NCBI GenBank assembly: GCA_021736575.1
Contig: JAIPFP010000011.1
Coordinates: forward strand, 1 to 49,795
From: Pirellula sp.
GTDB lineage: Bacteria > Planctomycetota > Planctomycetia > Pirellulales > Pirellulaceae
DNA: 49,795 nucleotides
Reading direction: 5' to 3'
This document shows, piece by piece, positions 24,780-34,750 of the stretch. Position 1 is the first letter of the stretch, and each line of letters opens with the position of its first letter. A program made the translations under genes and the position numbers. Below the pieces are notes generated by a model, which made no database searches, was not told where the DNA came from, and saw only the letters and a list, made by a program, of their open reading frames with translations.

Positions 24780-26144
24780 CTAAAACGCCATAATCACTTT
24801 GTTTTGCAGCACCCATGCTTCGTTGTCTCCATTGATCGGGTTCTTAAATCCCGATTGAAGATGAGCCACTTCGAAGCCAACCTGCAAAAAACGATTGTGA
24901 ACATACATTGCATTACTATAGAGATTTTGCTGATAAGTTCGCCCGGATAGCGGTACGTCATCATCGATCGGGTTGTCGTGCATGAAACCGACATGGTATA
25001 CCCACTTGGCGCTTGGTTTGTACTCTAGCTCAATAAAGCCGCCCGACGCACGTATACCTTCACCAGACTCCAAATTGAACGTTTGCTTGTTGCCGGCGGC
25101 ATAGCTTCCGAGTGCGTTACCGTAGAATCCCTCCGCCGAGATTGCGAACTTATCTGTTACCTGCCAACGCACATCGCCACCATACATCCAAACCAACGTT
25201 GTGAACCGTTGGGCAGGTGACGCAAAATCGCTGCGCGTTAACCGCAACTCTCCAATGGCTCCAGAGAAGCCAAACTCGAATGGTCGAAAACGTGCACCTT
25301 CGGTTTTTTCACCGAGTCCCACACCAATGCGGCTCTCGACGTTCGGCCAGCCATTCTCTTCACCCAACTGGAGGCCCGCGTCAGAGATGTTGATCTGTTG
25401 AAAGAAATCTGTTCCGACCGGCGAGGACAAAGCAAACTGAGGCGTAATTTGGATGTCGTCACGCGGCTTAAGGAATCGTTCGACTCTCAACTGCGGCCGC
25501 ATGAACCCTAAGTTTCCAAAGTTACTGCCTGCAGCGGGATTTAAAACGCTGGGGTTGAGTGGGTTGACAAGCGTGTTGGTAACGCCTCCGGTAAAAGCCC
25601 ATTCATCACTAATCAGCTTGGCATACAAGAAGTATTGAGCCAATCCATAGACATTGGCGTCTGTGACACTACTCAGGAAATAGGTTTCGAATCGGGCTAG
25701 AGATTTGAACTCACCAAAGTCAGCACCGGTGAACAAGAATCCCAAAGTGCTTTGGCGGGCGCTGATGGAGTTGGTCCACTGGGATTCTTCGAATCGTGGA
25801 CCGAGGAAAATATAACCGTACGGTGCTAGCAATCTGCCGTTGGAAACGATGCTATCGATGGAGATGCGACCGTAGACCATGAGTCCTACCTCGGGTGCAG
25901 ATGACTTAACCCGAATGTTCGCCCCACCAACGGGCTCTTCTGGAGCAGAAAGTAGATTGTAGAAGGGTTGGTTAACTGCTGATGTTGGTTGTGATGATGG
26001 TTGTGTGGCGGGATCCAAATCGAGTGCTTCCGAGTTGAATTCGGAAGCGATGATTTGCGATGAAACCTGTTCATCGACAGACTGAGCGCGTCCAAGGGAG
26101 GTCAGGGCCACCGCTATCATGAGGACAAGGAACACGTTTCTCAT
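24780..26144 (-). CDS. Porin-like outer-membrane beta-barrel protein
   Basis: 454 residues from the ATG at 26144; a GTG at 26165 would add seven. The signal peptide is MRNVFLVLMIAVALTSLGRAQ. After a Gln/Pro/Ser-rich linker the chain has alternating hydrophobic strands and turns typical of a barrel, beginning GLMVYGRISIDSIV and ending with the aromatic residue of WVLQNKVIMAF, as outer-membrane proteins do. It is a paralogue of the protein at 36112-37482: both share RVERFLKP/RVERFIKP and ENGWPNVESRIGVGLGE/DNGWPNVEGRVSMGLGE. It is likely a substrate channel. It runs convergent to the second SDR gene, ending 49 bp from it. Confidence 0.8.
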   Translation of the reverse strand: MRNVFLVLMIAVALTSLGRAQSVDEQVSSQIIASEFNSEALDLDPATQPSSQPTSAVNQPFYNLLSAPEEPVGGANIRVKSSAPEVGLMVYGRISIDSIVSNGRLLAPYGYIFLGPRFEESQWTNSISARQSTLGFLFTGADFGEFKSLARFETYFLSSVTDANVYGLAQYFLYAKLISDEWAFTGGVTNTLVNPLNPSVLNPAAGSNFGNLGFMRPQLRVERFLKPRDDIQITPQFALSSPVGTDFFQQINISDAGLQLGEENGWPNVESRIGVGLGEKTEGARFRPFEFGFSGAIGELRLTRSDFASPAQRFTTLVWMYGGDVRWQVTDKFAISAEGFYGNALGSYAAGNKQTFNLESGEGIRASGGFIELEYKPSAKWVYHVGFMHDNPIDDDVPLSGRTYQQNLYSNAMYVHNRFLQVGFEVAHLQSGFKNPINGDNEAWVLQNKVIMAF

Positions 26145-26461
26145 ACGTTTGCCCCCCGCGTCCACTCGGTTGCAATGAAGACTATCATGTTGACCAATTT
26201 CATGGAACTGATAGCAAATGCCGCGAGGAAAGACAATGCCGTTTTGAATTGATGCTTCCTACCGCTGTTTAACATAGAAGAATACGCTAAATAGTTGCGT
26301 TCAATGACATCCGCCAAAGATCACATGGGTTTGAGGGGACCCGAAAGCGACAGTAACCACAGCAAACTCCGTTTTGAAATCATGAACTGATTCTTCGATT
26401 TCTTAGAAAATAACCCCTAGTTGATCTAATCGGCACTAACCGCAAAGTCGATACAAGATGC

Positions 26462-27742
26462 ATGCTGTCATTTCGCTTGGCTCGGTCCGAATATGGATCG
26501 CCATCAACTCGTTTGCTAGCGATTCTCGCTTGCGTCGTGCTTAGTTGTTCCGGTTGTTCACTGGGACCGCGTTCGCTTACGCACAGTCGGCTTCGATACA
26601 ACGACGCAGTTAAGTCAACGTCCGAACAGCAATTGCTGCTCAACATTGTGCGGTTGCGATATGTCGACACCCCGAGCAGCTTGGCCATTTCAAGTATTGC
26701 GGATCAACAAGAAGTTGTCGCCGGCTTGGGAATTGTTCCCTTCTTCACATCAGCGGGTGCTGGCGACGTCGGCAGTTATCGGAATTCCATTCTTCCGCAA
26801 GCGCAGCTTTCAGGCGCGTCTCGTCCGACTCTTAGCTACACCCCTTTGGACGATGAAGAATTCACCCGGCGATTGTTCTCGCCAATTTCACTCGAAGGCG
26901 CTGCATATCTTTCTAAGACAACGTGGCCAATATCGACTGTATTTCGATTGTATCTAGAGAATCTCAATTGGATCTCAAACGCGGAAACTGCCAGCGGTCC
27001 AACTCCAGCAACACCACCCGATTACGCAGTATTTCTGGAAGGGGTGCAAGCGCTTCAAAGACTCCAGGATCGCAAGCTGATCACGCTCTTCACTGAAGAA
27101 CGAGAGGAGGTTGTGTCGACAACGTTCCCGCTCAATGAAAGTAGCATCGCCAATTCAATCGAATCCATTCAGAACGACCTCGAGCTCAAATCGTCCAAAG
27201 AAGGAGTGAGCCTCATTCGTCGTAAGAATCAACCTGTACTACGAGTTGATCCTATGGTCGGCGATGACCAGGACTGGATGGCTTTTTGCAACGCATTTAA
27301 GCTCAATCCGAGCATAAGAACGTTCGACTTGACGGCTGAAAAGCTTGATCCGTTCTTAAAAGACATGCCGCCAACAGGTTTAGAGACTCTTGACTTGGAA
27401 ACTAGATCACTTCTCCAAGTTTTGTTCTTTGTCTCCCAGGGAGTAGATGTACCCAAAGAACATCTGATAAGTGGTGTGGCACCCCGAACTAATGATTTCG
27501 ATGGAAGAAACTTCAACTGGCAGCAAGTGCTTGGCGGCCTCTTTCGTGTCTGTAGCGTCAAATCGAAAAAGAAGCCAGACTGTGCTTATGTCGCCATTCA
27601 GTACAAAGGCTACTGGTACTACATTGACGAACGGGACAGAGACACCAAAGCAACGTTTGCACTTCTGCTCGAAGTTTCAAGACTAGAATTGGAATCAACC
27701 AAATCGAAGGCCCCAATCCTAACGATTCCGCTTGGTGGCTGA
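26462..27742 (+). CDS. Lipoprotein of unknown function
   Basis: 426 residues. The N-terminus has a hydrophobic core (LLAILACVV) and cysteines at 29 and 32 (VLSCSGC), so a lipid anchor is likely. RLRYNDAVKSTSEQQLLLNIVRLRYVDTPSSLAISSIA recalls a lipoprotein family of unknown function found in many Gram-negative bacteria, usually with porins or efflux genes. The rest is soluble and mixed alpha/beta. It is divergent from the porin-like gene over a 296-bp shared region, and the pyruvate kinase gene follows after 49 bp. No function is assigned. Confidence 0.75.
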   Translation: MLSFRLARSEYGSPSTRLLAILACVVLSCSGCSLGPRSLTHSRLRYNDAVKSTSEQQLLLNIVRLRYVDTPSSLAISSIADQQEVVAGLGIVPFFTSAGAGDVGSYRNSILPQAQLSGASRPTLSYTPLDDEEFTRRLFSPISLEGAAYLSKTTWPISTVFRLYLENLNWISNAETASGPTPATPPDYAVFLEGVQALQRLQDRKLITLFTEEREEVVSTTFPLNESSIANSIESIQNDLELKSSKEGVSLIRRKNQPVLRVDPMVGDDQDWMAFCNAFKLNPSIRTFDLTAEKLDPFLKDMPPTGLETLDLETRSLLQVLFFVSQGVDVPKEHLISGVAPRTNDFDGRNFNWQQVLGGLFRVCSVKSKKKPDCAYVAIQYKGYWYYIDERDRDTKATFALLLEVSRLELESTKSKAPILTIPLGG

Positions 27743-27791
27743 GTCGTGGAAGCATCATTGAAGATCGCGAACTCTTGGACTCCAATTCCTA

Positions 27792-29234
27792 ATGCCGGCA
27801 ACCAACCACATGCAAATAAATCATACGAAAATTGTCTGTACGATTGGTCCAGCATCCGAAGAAAGAAGTCGGTTGGCGGAGCTCGTCGAAGCTGGCATGA
27901 ACGTCGTTCGATTGAACTTCTCCCATGGAACGCACGACTGGCATCGAGAACGAATCCGCTTGGTGAGAGATATTGAACGCGAAAGCCAGCGGCCGATTGC
28001 GATCCTTCAAGACCTGTGCGGACCCAAAATGCGCATCGGCGGAGTGCCCACTGAAGGTATAGAACTAATTGTGGGTCGAGAGTGCACTCTCGCGACTGGC
28101 CCGAGTTCCGAAGCTGCATTGGTTCCAAGGATACCGATACCAATTCCAGGGCTCATCTCAGCATTGCGTCCCGGAAACGTGGTTTACTTGGACGACGCTC
28201 AAATCGAATTGGAGGTCGTGCGGCGAAGTGATGATGAAGTGACATGTTGCGTCAGGCATGGGGGCATCTTGCTTTCGAAGAAAGGGATCGCCGCGCCTGG
28301 TGTAGCATTTCAAATTGACGCGCTTACTGATAAAGATCTACGAGATGCTGCCTTTGGCATTGCCGAAGGTGTGGACTACATAGGCGTATCTTTCGTGCGA
28401 CAAGCGTCCGATATGCTACCAGTTCGAAAGTTGATCAATGAAGCAAATGCGGCGACAAAGATCATCGCCAAGATCGAGAAGCCAGAAGCCATTGAGAATT
28501 TGGAGAGTATTCTATTAGCTGCCGATGGCTTGATGGTAGCTCGAGGTGATTTGGGTGTCGAGGTTCCGTTGCACCATGTGCCGATCCTCCAAAAGAAGAT
28601 CATCCGCCAAGCTGCTGCCGCGGGAAAGCCTGTCATTACTGCCACGCAAATGTTGGAATCGATGATCAAGAGTCCTCGACCAACGAGAGCCGAAGTATCC
28701 GACGTCGCCAATGCAGTATTTGACGGAACGAGTGCCGTGATGCTTTCCGGTGAAACCGCGATGGGCTCGTTCCCTATTCAGGCTGTGCGAGTCATGTCGG
28801 CGACTGCCAAGTATGCTGAAGAAAACCTTCCTTACGAGAGGATGTTGCGGGAATCGATTGCGGTCGATGCACAATCCCGTACAGAAGCAATCACTCATGG
28901 CATCGCCGAAATTGCCAATGAAATCAAGGCATCCGCGATACTGTGCTCCACGACTTCTGGCACCACGGCACGTGAGCTAGCCCGCTTAAGACTCTCCATT
29001 CCGATCATAGCCGCAACCCACAATATCGCGACCTACCGACAACTATCGCTTTCGTGGGGTGTACGACCATTGCTAGTGCCTGCAACTACCAACGGTGAAG
29101 AGAGAATCGCGACAACTATCCGCGAATCAAAAACTCTGGGCTGGATCTCCTCAGGTCAAACAGTTGCAGTGGCGACCGTTCCTGCGGTGGGAGTTGCCGG
29201 CGGAACTAACGGTTTTCGTGTTGAGACAGTTTAA
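27792..29234 (+). CDS. pyk: Pyruvate kinase
   Basis: 480 residues. Catalyses phosphoenolpyruvate plus ADP to pyruvate plus ATP, the last step of glycolysis. Key motifs: TKIVCTIGPAS (12-22), MNVVRLNFSHG, a B domain, the K of IAKIEKPEAIENLE, MVARGDLGVE, and ATQMLESM followed by PTRAEVSDVANAVFDGTSAVMLSGETA. The C-terminal domain (about 350-480) is complete and close to usual length. An ATG six codons in (27810) could also be the start. A small gap to mgtE suggests possible cotranscription, but the functions are unrelated. Confidence 0.95.
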   Translation: MPATNHMQINHTKIVCTIGPASEERSRLAELVEAGMNVVRLNFSHGTHDWHRERIRLVRDIERESQRPIAILQDLCGPKMRIGGVPTEGIELIVGRECTLATGPSSEAALVPRIPIPIPGLISALRPGNVVYLDDAQIELEVVRRSDDEVTCCVRHGGILLSKKGIAAPGVAFQIDALTDKDLRDAAFGIAEGVDYIGVSFVRQASDMLPVRKLINEANAATKIIAKIEKPEAIENLESILLAADGLMVARGDLGVEVPLHHVPILQKKIIRQAAAAGKPVITATQMLESMIKSPRPTRAEVSDVANAVFDGTSAVMLSGETAMGSFPIQAVRVMSATAKYAEENLPYERMLRESIAVDAQSRTEAITHGIAEIANEIKASAILCSTTSGTTARELARLRLSIPIIAATHNIATYRQLSLSWGVRPLLVPATTNGEERIATTIRESKTLGWISSGQTVAVATVPAVGVAGGTNGFRVETV

Positions 29235-29324
29235 CTCGATGCGTACCCTGCATTTTGCCAGATGCGTTTTGCTCGGCTTGGCATATGACGCCGGTGCACA
29301 AGACAAAGAAGGCAATGACAAGTC

Positions 29325-30704
29325 ATGCTAGGAAAATTCCTGCTTCCTGAGGTGCGTGAGCTCATTGCCAGTGGTGACGAGGAGACGCTACGCGAAATCC
29401 TTAACCGGTGGTCGCCTGCCGATGTCGTAGAATTGTTCGATGCTCTTTCAGATGAGGAAGATCTAGCTGGCATCAAGATGATGTCGGGACCGCAACGAGC
29501 AAGAGTATTTGAGTACCTCGATCGGCGATCACAAAAACACTTGTTGGGCGCACTTCCGCCGGAATCCGTTAGGTCCCTTCTAAACGAAATTGCGGATGAC
29601 GATCGAACCGCCATTCTTGAGGAGCTTTCCGAGTCTGAAAAAGAACGCTTGCTCACGCTACTATCTGACGAACAGCGTGCTATCGCCGAATCGTTTCTTA
29701 AATTCCCAGAGAATAGTGTCGGTCGATTGATGACGCCGCACGTCGTTGCAGTGCTCCCGCAATGGACAGTTCAACACGTGCTAGATCACATTCGGCAACA
29801 TGGACAGGACAGCGAGACTCTTAATGTTGTATACATCGTAGACCACAACCACAGACTGATTGACGACCTTCGAATTCGAAAAATCCTGCTCGCTAAGCCA
29901 ACGCAGTACCTCTCTGAAATCCTCGACAACAACTTTGTTGCACTCAAAGCGAACGATCCGAAACGAGATGCAGTTGAGGTCTTCAGGCAGTATGACCGCA
30001 CAGCACTTCCTGTGGTGGACGACGACGGGAAGCTCTTAGGTGTGGTCACGATCGACGACGTGATCGATATAGCGGAGGAGTCGGCTACTGCGGACATGCA
30101 AAAGCTCGGTGGCCTTGAGGCGTTGAACGAGCCCTACGATTCGACGCCGCTGCTTACGATGATCCGTAAGCGAGCGGTCTGGTTGGTAGTCTTGTTCCTC
30201 GGCGAAATGTTAACCGCGACCGCAATGGGGTTCTTTGAGGTCGAAATCGAAAAGGCGGTCGTGCTTGCCCTGTTTGTGCCGCTCATCATTTCCAGTGGAG
30301 GCAACTCTGGTTCGCAGGCTGCAACGCTTATTGTACGAGCCTTAGCCCTCGGAGAAGTAAGGCTGCGAGACTGGTTCATGGTCTTCCGTCGCGAAGTGCT
30401 ATCTGGTTTGGCTTTGGGATGCACGCTTGGATTGATAGGATTCTCGCGCATTGCACTTTGGACAACGTTCACAGATATCTACGGACCGCATTGGTTCCTT
30501 GTTGGATTGACCGTTGGGATCTCGCTAGTAGGCATCGTGCTGTGGGGAACTCTGGCCGGAGCGATGCTTCCGTTTCTTTTAAAGCGACTCGGACTAGATC
30601 CTGCTACATCCTCTGCTCCCCTTGTTGCAACCTTGGTGGACGTGACTGGATTGATCATCTACTTCTCGGTAGCAATCTTAATTCTCCGAGGCACTCTGCT
30701 TTAG
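29325..30704 (+). CDS. mgtE: Magnesium transporter MgtE
   Basis: 459 residues, normal for the family. The N-terminal helical MgtE domain (LREILNRWSPADVVELFDALSDEE through about 125) is followed by two CBS domains (FPENSVGRLMTPHVV and TALPVVDDDGKLLGVVTIDDVIDIAEE), the connecting helix, and five membrane segments beginning at AVWLVVLFLGEMLTA. The signature GGNSGSQAATLIVRALALGEV of the pore is present. The acidic cytoplasmic domains are known to sense Mg2+ and close the channel. Confidence 0.95.
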   Translation: MLGKFLLPEVRELIASGDEETLREILNRWSPADVVELFDALSDEEDLAGIKMMSGPQRARVFEYLDRRSQKHLLGALPPESVRSLLNEIADDDRTAILEELSESEKERLLTLLSDEQRAIAESFLKFPENSVGRLMTPHVVAVLPQWTVQHVLDHIRQHGQDSETLNVVYIVDHNHRLIDDLRIRKILLAKPTQYLSEILDNNFVALKANDPKRDAVEVFRQYDRTALPVVDDDGKLLGVVTIDDVIDIAEESATADMQKLGGLEALNEPYDSTPLLTMIRKRAVWLVVLFLGEMLTATAMGFFEVEIEKAVVLALFVPLIISSGGNSGSQAATLIVRALALGEVRLRDWFMVFRREVLSGLALGCTLGLIGFSRIALWTTFTDIYGPHWFLVGLTVGISLVGIVLWGTLAGAMLPFLLKRLGLDPATSSAPLVATLVDVTGLIIYFSVAILILRGTLL

Positions 30705-30805
30705 TTTTTGCGAACCCAACTTGTCGAAAATCGAGCCTGCAACTTTGCACTGACACTATGACCTAGATTGAGTGATCCAATCGCGTTCCATGAGGAGCTG
30801 CATCC

Positions 30806-31003
30806 ATGGATGCTGATTCGATTATGATTGGCGATACTGCGATCTTGGTACTGTTACAAGCTAAAGAGGCAAAAATGTGTTTTGGGGAAACTGCTGCATG
30901 TTCTTGTGGCATCACTCGTCACCCTAGAATTAAGCGTTTTTCCGGGGCACGCCGCAAGAGTTTAGTGGGCTCTGACTCAAATGGATTTACATCAGAGGGG
31001 TGA
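30806..31003 (+). CDS. Possible small protein, doubtful
   Basis: 65 residues, starting MDADSIMIGDTAILVLLQ. An AGGAG sequence 8 bases upstream supports the start, and the reading frame fills an otherwise empty gap after mgtE. It has three cysteines (MCFGETAACSCG) and a basic centre, but no known domain, and its end overlaps the 3' end of the convergent VIT remnant by 12 bp. It may be chance. Confidence 0.25.
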   Translation: MDADSIMIGDTAILVLLQAKEAKMCFGETAACSCGITRHPRIKRFSGARRKSLVGSDSNGFTSEG

Positions 31004-31870
31004 CCATTTCGCGTTGCATTGACTGCACACTACTTGGACAGGAACAAGTGGTATTGACGTTCTAAGGTTTTGTGAAGGCATGGAACTGGTCCCCAAATCG
31101 CTTCGTGATACAAAATTCTCGTGATCACAGTCGGGGCAAATCCAACAAAACGTCAAAAAGAGCGAAACTGGTGAGTTTGAATTTGGCATGTTAGCGATTC
31201 GAAAATGATGTTGGCTGGTTCGATCTGTAGTGGTGAGGCCCGTAAAACGCATCGCATCAGCTCGGCACCCAACAAAAAACTCTTTCGTTGAAATCAATTG
31301 CAATATGCAAGTTGGACCTCTGTGACTTTGCCACACACCTTTATCGAAAGAGAATCCGGCTAATGGTATCAAATCTTCCTTCGTTAGAGTAGCAGCATTG
31401 ATGTCGGTTCTGCCTTTGAATCCAACTGCAGTTCCAAAGACTGCGCCAACTCCAGTCGTGAGCACCATTGCCAGTGCTCCCCAGAAAGTAACTCGCAAGA
31501 AAGCCTTCAACCATGGATCGCCACCTGCGTATGCTCCAAATCCATTTATTAATGCAAGAAAGAGAATGGAGGTGGCGACGACGGCCGGAATAAGTGAAAG
31601 TTGTGACGTCAGCATTGCAGTTAGCAACGGCCTCTCTGCACCGATCGCAAATGTACCAGCTGATGCGAATGCCGCTTGCACAGGTCGAAAGCCGAGTGTG
31701 TCGGAGATTCTGAGTTCGTCTCTCGCATGAGCACTTAACGCTTCGTGAGTCATCAATTGGTCGGCGACTTGGCTCGAGAGTGTTGGATCAAGCCCTCGCC
31801 TCTCATAAATCGCTGCCAGCTCCGCATGTTCGTGGGGTATGTTGAAAGAGGCTTTTGTTATCGTCCCCAA
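30992..31870 (-). pseudogene. Truncated VIT1/CCC1-type iron/manganese transporter with foreign C-terminus
   Basis: The open frame begins directly inside a VIT-family protein: ELAAIYERRGLDPTLSSQVADQLM and AHARDELRIS correspond to the cytoplasmic helical segment that normally follows the first two membrane helices. The rest of the VIT domain, with three membrane segments, runs to GALAMVLTTGVGAVFGTAVG, where family members end. A further 120 residues read on and include a CxxC...CxxC zinc ribbon (CWICPDCDHE and CSQCNAKW). The N-terminal helices are absent, and the sequence just upstream belongs to the next gene. It is probably inactive as a transporter, unless the fragment has been reused as a fusion protein. 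Confidence 0.7.
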
Positions 31871-31915
31871 AAAGCCATGGCTAGTGGCTTTGTGGCGTTC
31901 GGCTCACTACGAACT

Positions 31916-33235
31916 TCACGAGCAAGGTCCTCGCTCTTGAAAATCTGGCATGTAAATCGTCTTAGGTGTCGAGAACCTCTCATGTTGACGCATTGGGCGC
32001 GCCACTACCCAATCAGTGAGTACGCGGGCAATTCGAATCATTGCGAATCCGATCTTCTTTCCGAATGGCCCTCCTGCTCCATAGAGAAACCATGACGCGC
32101 CTCGATTGAGTAGTTGCACCATCGATCCGAGGATTGGCCTTTGTCTAACGAATTCAACTCCGACCGATGCTTGAGAAAATGACGAATGGGTTGTTTGGCC
32201 CATGGATTGACAATAGATGGCTAAGTTCTCGCAGTTGAATCGTAGCGCGTCGTACTTGTTATACTTGCCCGCTAAATTGCGGGCGAATTTCGCGACGTTG
32301 TCAGGGTTCCCTGAGCATACATCGGGATAGTTCCACTCCAAGGCCCGGCGGCCCAGTAGAAAGTCTTCCCATGAAATTAATCGCACAACACCGTCAGTAA
32401 GATAGTCGATGATTTGGCCGTCGCCGACACTGATTCCACAATGAAACGCAGGACCATAGTAGACAGCGTAGATCGATCCAATCTGTGGACCATCTTGAAA
32501 AACACTTTCGCCGACGTAGGCAAATCGCAAATCGGACTCGGTCGCGAGCCAGCCAATCCCAACGAGAATCAGCCCGAGCAATAGAAATTTGGCACCTAAC
32601 AGGATTCCGAGCCAGTACCCTGCGTTCGGTTCGTTCTTGTGCAGCAAGGTAATGCCTGCAACGGCCAACGAAAGCAATCCGCTGACCCAAAGTCCAGTCT
32701 TGGTTGTAAGGGAGCTGAAACGCAAGCTCACCCAAAGAATTAGGCATCCCTCTAGTGTAATCGCGAGTGGCAAGATCAGCAGCCAATATGGTCTAATCAC
32801 CTCAGGCCGCATCATCATCGTCCCACCGAGCAGGAGTTGCATCAATACGACCACCCAAAAAGGGCCTCGTTGCTTTAAATTTACCGAAGAAGCTGCGAGA
32901 AGCGAAAGATCTACCGAGTTTGATTGAATCTCACTCTGAGTACGCTGTCTCCCAATCGCGCACATCAAGCCTGCCAACAAATGATAAACACCCGTCATTC
33001 CAGCAAAAAAAATTGCACCACCGATCATCCATTCCAGCGGAACTGCGAGCCAGTAAGGTGCTGACATACAAATCACCCCTACAGCCATTAGCCCGCCACC
33101 GGTAACGACCAGTCCGATCCGTATCGCCCGTAACGACCTGCGATTGTTTTCGTTCGTTTGTTTCCGCATAAATCGCAGATACCGTCGTGATGAGAGTTTT
33201 GGAGGTGCAGTAGTGCCGTGTGAACTGGCCGACAT
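31916..33235 (-). CDS. HdeD/DUF308-like membrane domain fused to an LRAT/NlpC-like catalytic domain
   Basis: 439 residues from the ATG at 33235; a TTG at 33256 is an alternative. About residues 35-240 contain six or so membrane segments with the paired layout of HdeD-like (DUF308) proteins. The C-terminal part resembles an LRAT-type (NlpC/P60 superfamily) domain: FHCGISVGDGQIIDYL supplies the histidine strand and RFNCENLAIYC the catalytic cysteine in an N-C-E context. LRAT-like enzymes are thiol acyltransferases, phospholipases or proteases; the membrane link suggests a lipid or envelope substrate. The fusion is inferred from motifs. It is upstream of the VIT remnant on the same strand. Confidence 0.7.
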   Translation of the reverse strand: MSASSHGTTAPPKLSSRRYLRFMRKQTNENNRRSLRAIRIGLVVTGGGLMAVGVICMSAPYWLAVPLEWMIGGAIFFAGMTGVYHLLAGLMCAIGRQRTQSEIQSNSVDLSLLAASSVNLKQRGPFWVVVLMQLLLGGTMMMRPEVIRPYWLLILPLAITLEGCLILWVSLRFSSLTTKTGLWVSGLLSLAVAGITLLHKNEPNAGYWLGILLGAKFLLLGLILVGIGWLATESDLRFAYVGESVFQDGPQIGSIYAVYYGPAFHCGISVGDGQIIDYLTDGVVRLISWEDFLLGRRALEWNYPDVCSGNPDNVAKFARNLAGKYNKYDALRFNCENLAIYCQSMGQTTHSSFSQASVGVEFVRQRPILGSMVQLLNRGASWFLYGAGGPFGKKIGFAMIRIARVLTDWVVARPMRQHERFSTPKTIYMPDFQERGPCS

Positions 33236-33333
33236 GCGTTGAAAGTAGTGTAGCAAAAAGCCCGTAGGTACAAGACTAACGCCTGTGGGTCAACATTCCG
33301 ATTCGCAGCCTTTTCGTTTTGCTTTTTGGCTGC

Positions 33334-33522
33334 CTAATGTCGTTTCTTGCTCTTCCAAGTTCCACCGTATTGGTACAGCGGGTTGTTTGGCTTCACATGT
33401 TCAAGGCAAGCGGGGCATACAAAGATCCACCGCTGCGATTCATCGATTCGAACACGGTAAAGAACATCGTTCGTCTTCTCGCAACGCTCACAGGCCTTGG
33501 TTCGAATGCGTTTTATTGGCAT
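33334..33522 (-). CDS. Small zinc-ribbon protein
   Basis: 62 residues with two CxxC pairs (ACERCEK and CPACLEH) about 26 apart, and the end NNPLYQYGGTWKSKKRH. Similar tiny proteins ending in YGGTWK are conserved in planctomycetes and proteobacteria, with no known role. The lysine/arginine-rich ends suggest nucleic-acid or ribosome contact. No strong Shine-Dalgarno sequence precedes the ATG at 33522. Confidence 0.75.
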   Translation of the reverse strand: MPIKRIRTKACERCEKTNDVLYRVRIDESQRWIFVCPACLEHVKPNNPLYQYGGTWKSKKRH

Positions 33523-33697
33523 ATGACTGTTGCTAATGCTTTGTCGTCGGACTTCTTGGTTGAATTCAATTCTCTCGGGACCGATCCAAAATGTCGAGGC
33601 AATTGCTAGAATAGTGCATATTCCGATCCCTTCCGAGGCTCTCCTGGGGATTGGTTGATCCTATTACCTTTTCTGACTTTAGCTCCAGGATTCCACC

Positions 33698-34750
33698 ATG
33701 AAAAAAAGCCGTCTTGCAATCGTTGCTCTTCTCTCTGCATTGATGATTACTCCCTCGAACTCCGATGCATGCTCGCGAGCCGTGTACTTTGGCAAAGCTG
33801 GGCAGACCGTCACCGGTCGGACGATGGACTGGTTTGTTTCAGATATGGACACCAACATGTGGCTGTATCCACGCGGGCTGGAACGTACAAGCAACACCAA
33901 AACGCCTTTGAAGTGGAAGAGCAAATACGGTAGTGTCGTGACTACGATCTACGAAGGTGCTGCTGCCGACGGCATGAATGAGAAGGGCTTAGTAGCCAAT
34001 ATGTTGTACTTGGCGGAAGCCAAGTATCCAGAGGCCAAAGCCGACGACAAGCGACCTACGCTGCCGATCTCGGCTTGGGCGCAGTATTTACTCGACAATT
34101 ATGCGACCACTGCTGAGGCCGTTGAGAGCTTACGCAAAGAGGAGTTTCGCATGGTCCCAATTCTGGCGCCTACCGGTGAGCCAGGTACGGTTCACCTTGC
34201 GATTTCGGACGAGTCGGGCGACTCGGCGATTTTCGAATACATCGATGGCAAACTTGTTATCCATCATGGTCGTCAATATCAGGTGATGACTAACTCACCG
34301 ATTTTCAGTGAGCAAATTCCGCTCGCAGCTTACTGGAAATCGATCGGCGGCGAAACGATGTTGCCTGGTACCAATCGCCCAACCGATCGCTTTGCACGCG
34401 CTTCGTACTACATCAACGAAGCCACTCAAACGGACGATCCTCGAAAAGCGGTGGCAACCGTCTTTAGCGTTATGCGAAACGTCAGCGTGCCTATCGGCAT
34501 CAAGGTACCAGGGAAACCCAATATCGCAGACACGCTTTGGCTCACCGTGAGCGACCAGAAAAACAAGGTCTACTACTACCAGGACACCAACAGCCCGAGC
34601 ATGCTTTGGATCAAGCTGAATCAGCTTGACTTCAGTGAGGGCTCGGGCCCACGCAAACTGCAACTCGATGGCAACCCAGATATCGCTGGCGAACAGACAA
34701 AGAACTTCAAACCAGCCGAACTCTTCAAGTTCCTTGCGCCGACAGAGTAG
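33698..34750 (+). CDS. Exported choloylglycine-hydrolase-family amidase (copy 1)
   Basis: 350 residues. The signal peptide is cut just before Cys25 (SNSDA-C), leaving Cys as the N-terminal nucleophile of the mature enzyme. Counting the Cys as 1, Arg17 and Asp20 of GRTMDW take the places of Arg18 and Asp21 of bile salt hydrolase. The family cleaves linear C-N amide bonds (conjugated bile acids, penicillin V, acyl-homoserine lactones). Exported Gram-negative members more often act on penicillin V or acyl-homoserine lactones, so the substrate is open. AGGA lies 7 bases before the ATG. A close paralogue starts 154 bp downstream. Confidence 0.9.
   Translation: MKKSRLAIVALLSALMITPSNSDACSRAVYFGKAGQTVTGRTMDWFVSDMDTNMWLYPRGLERTSNTKTPLKWKSKYGSVVTTIYEGAAADGMNEKGLVANMLYLAEAKYPEAKADDKRPTLPISAWAQYLLDNYATTAEAVESLRKEEFRMVPILAPTGEPGTVHLAISDESGDSAIFEYIDGKLVIHHGRQYQVMTNSPIFSEQIPLAAYWKSIGGETMLPGTNRPTDRFARASYYINEATQTDDPRKAVATVFSVMRNVSVPIGIKVPGKPNIADTLWLTVSDQKNKVYYYQDTNSPSMLWIKLNQLDFSEGSGPRKLQLDGNPDIAGEQTKNFKPAELFKFLAPTE

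Noticed and set aside
31745-32095. 116-residue plus-strand frame
   Set aside because: Antisense to the ends of the VIT remnant and the HdeD/LRAT-like gene; no domain and no start signal.
33319-33609. 96-residue plus-strand frame
   Set aside because: It lies opposite the small zinc-ribbon gene, whose CxxC pairs and conserved ending are convincing.
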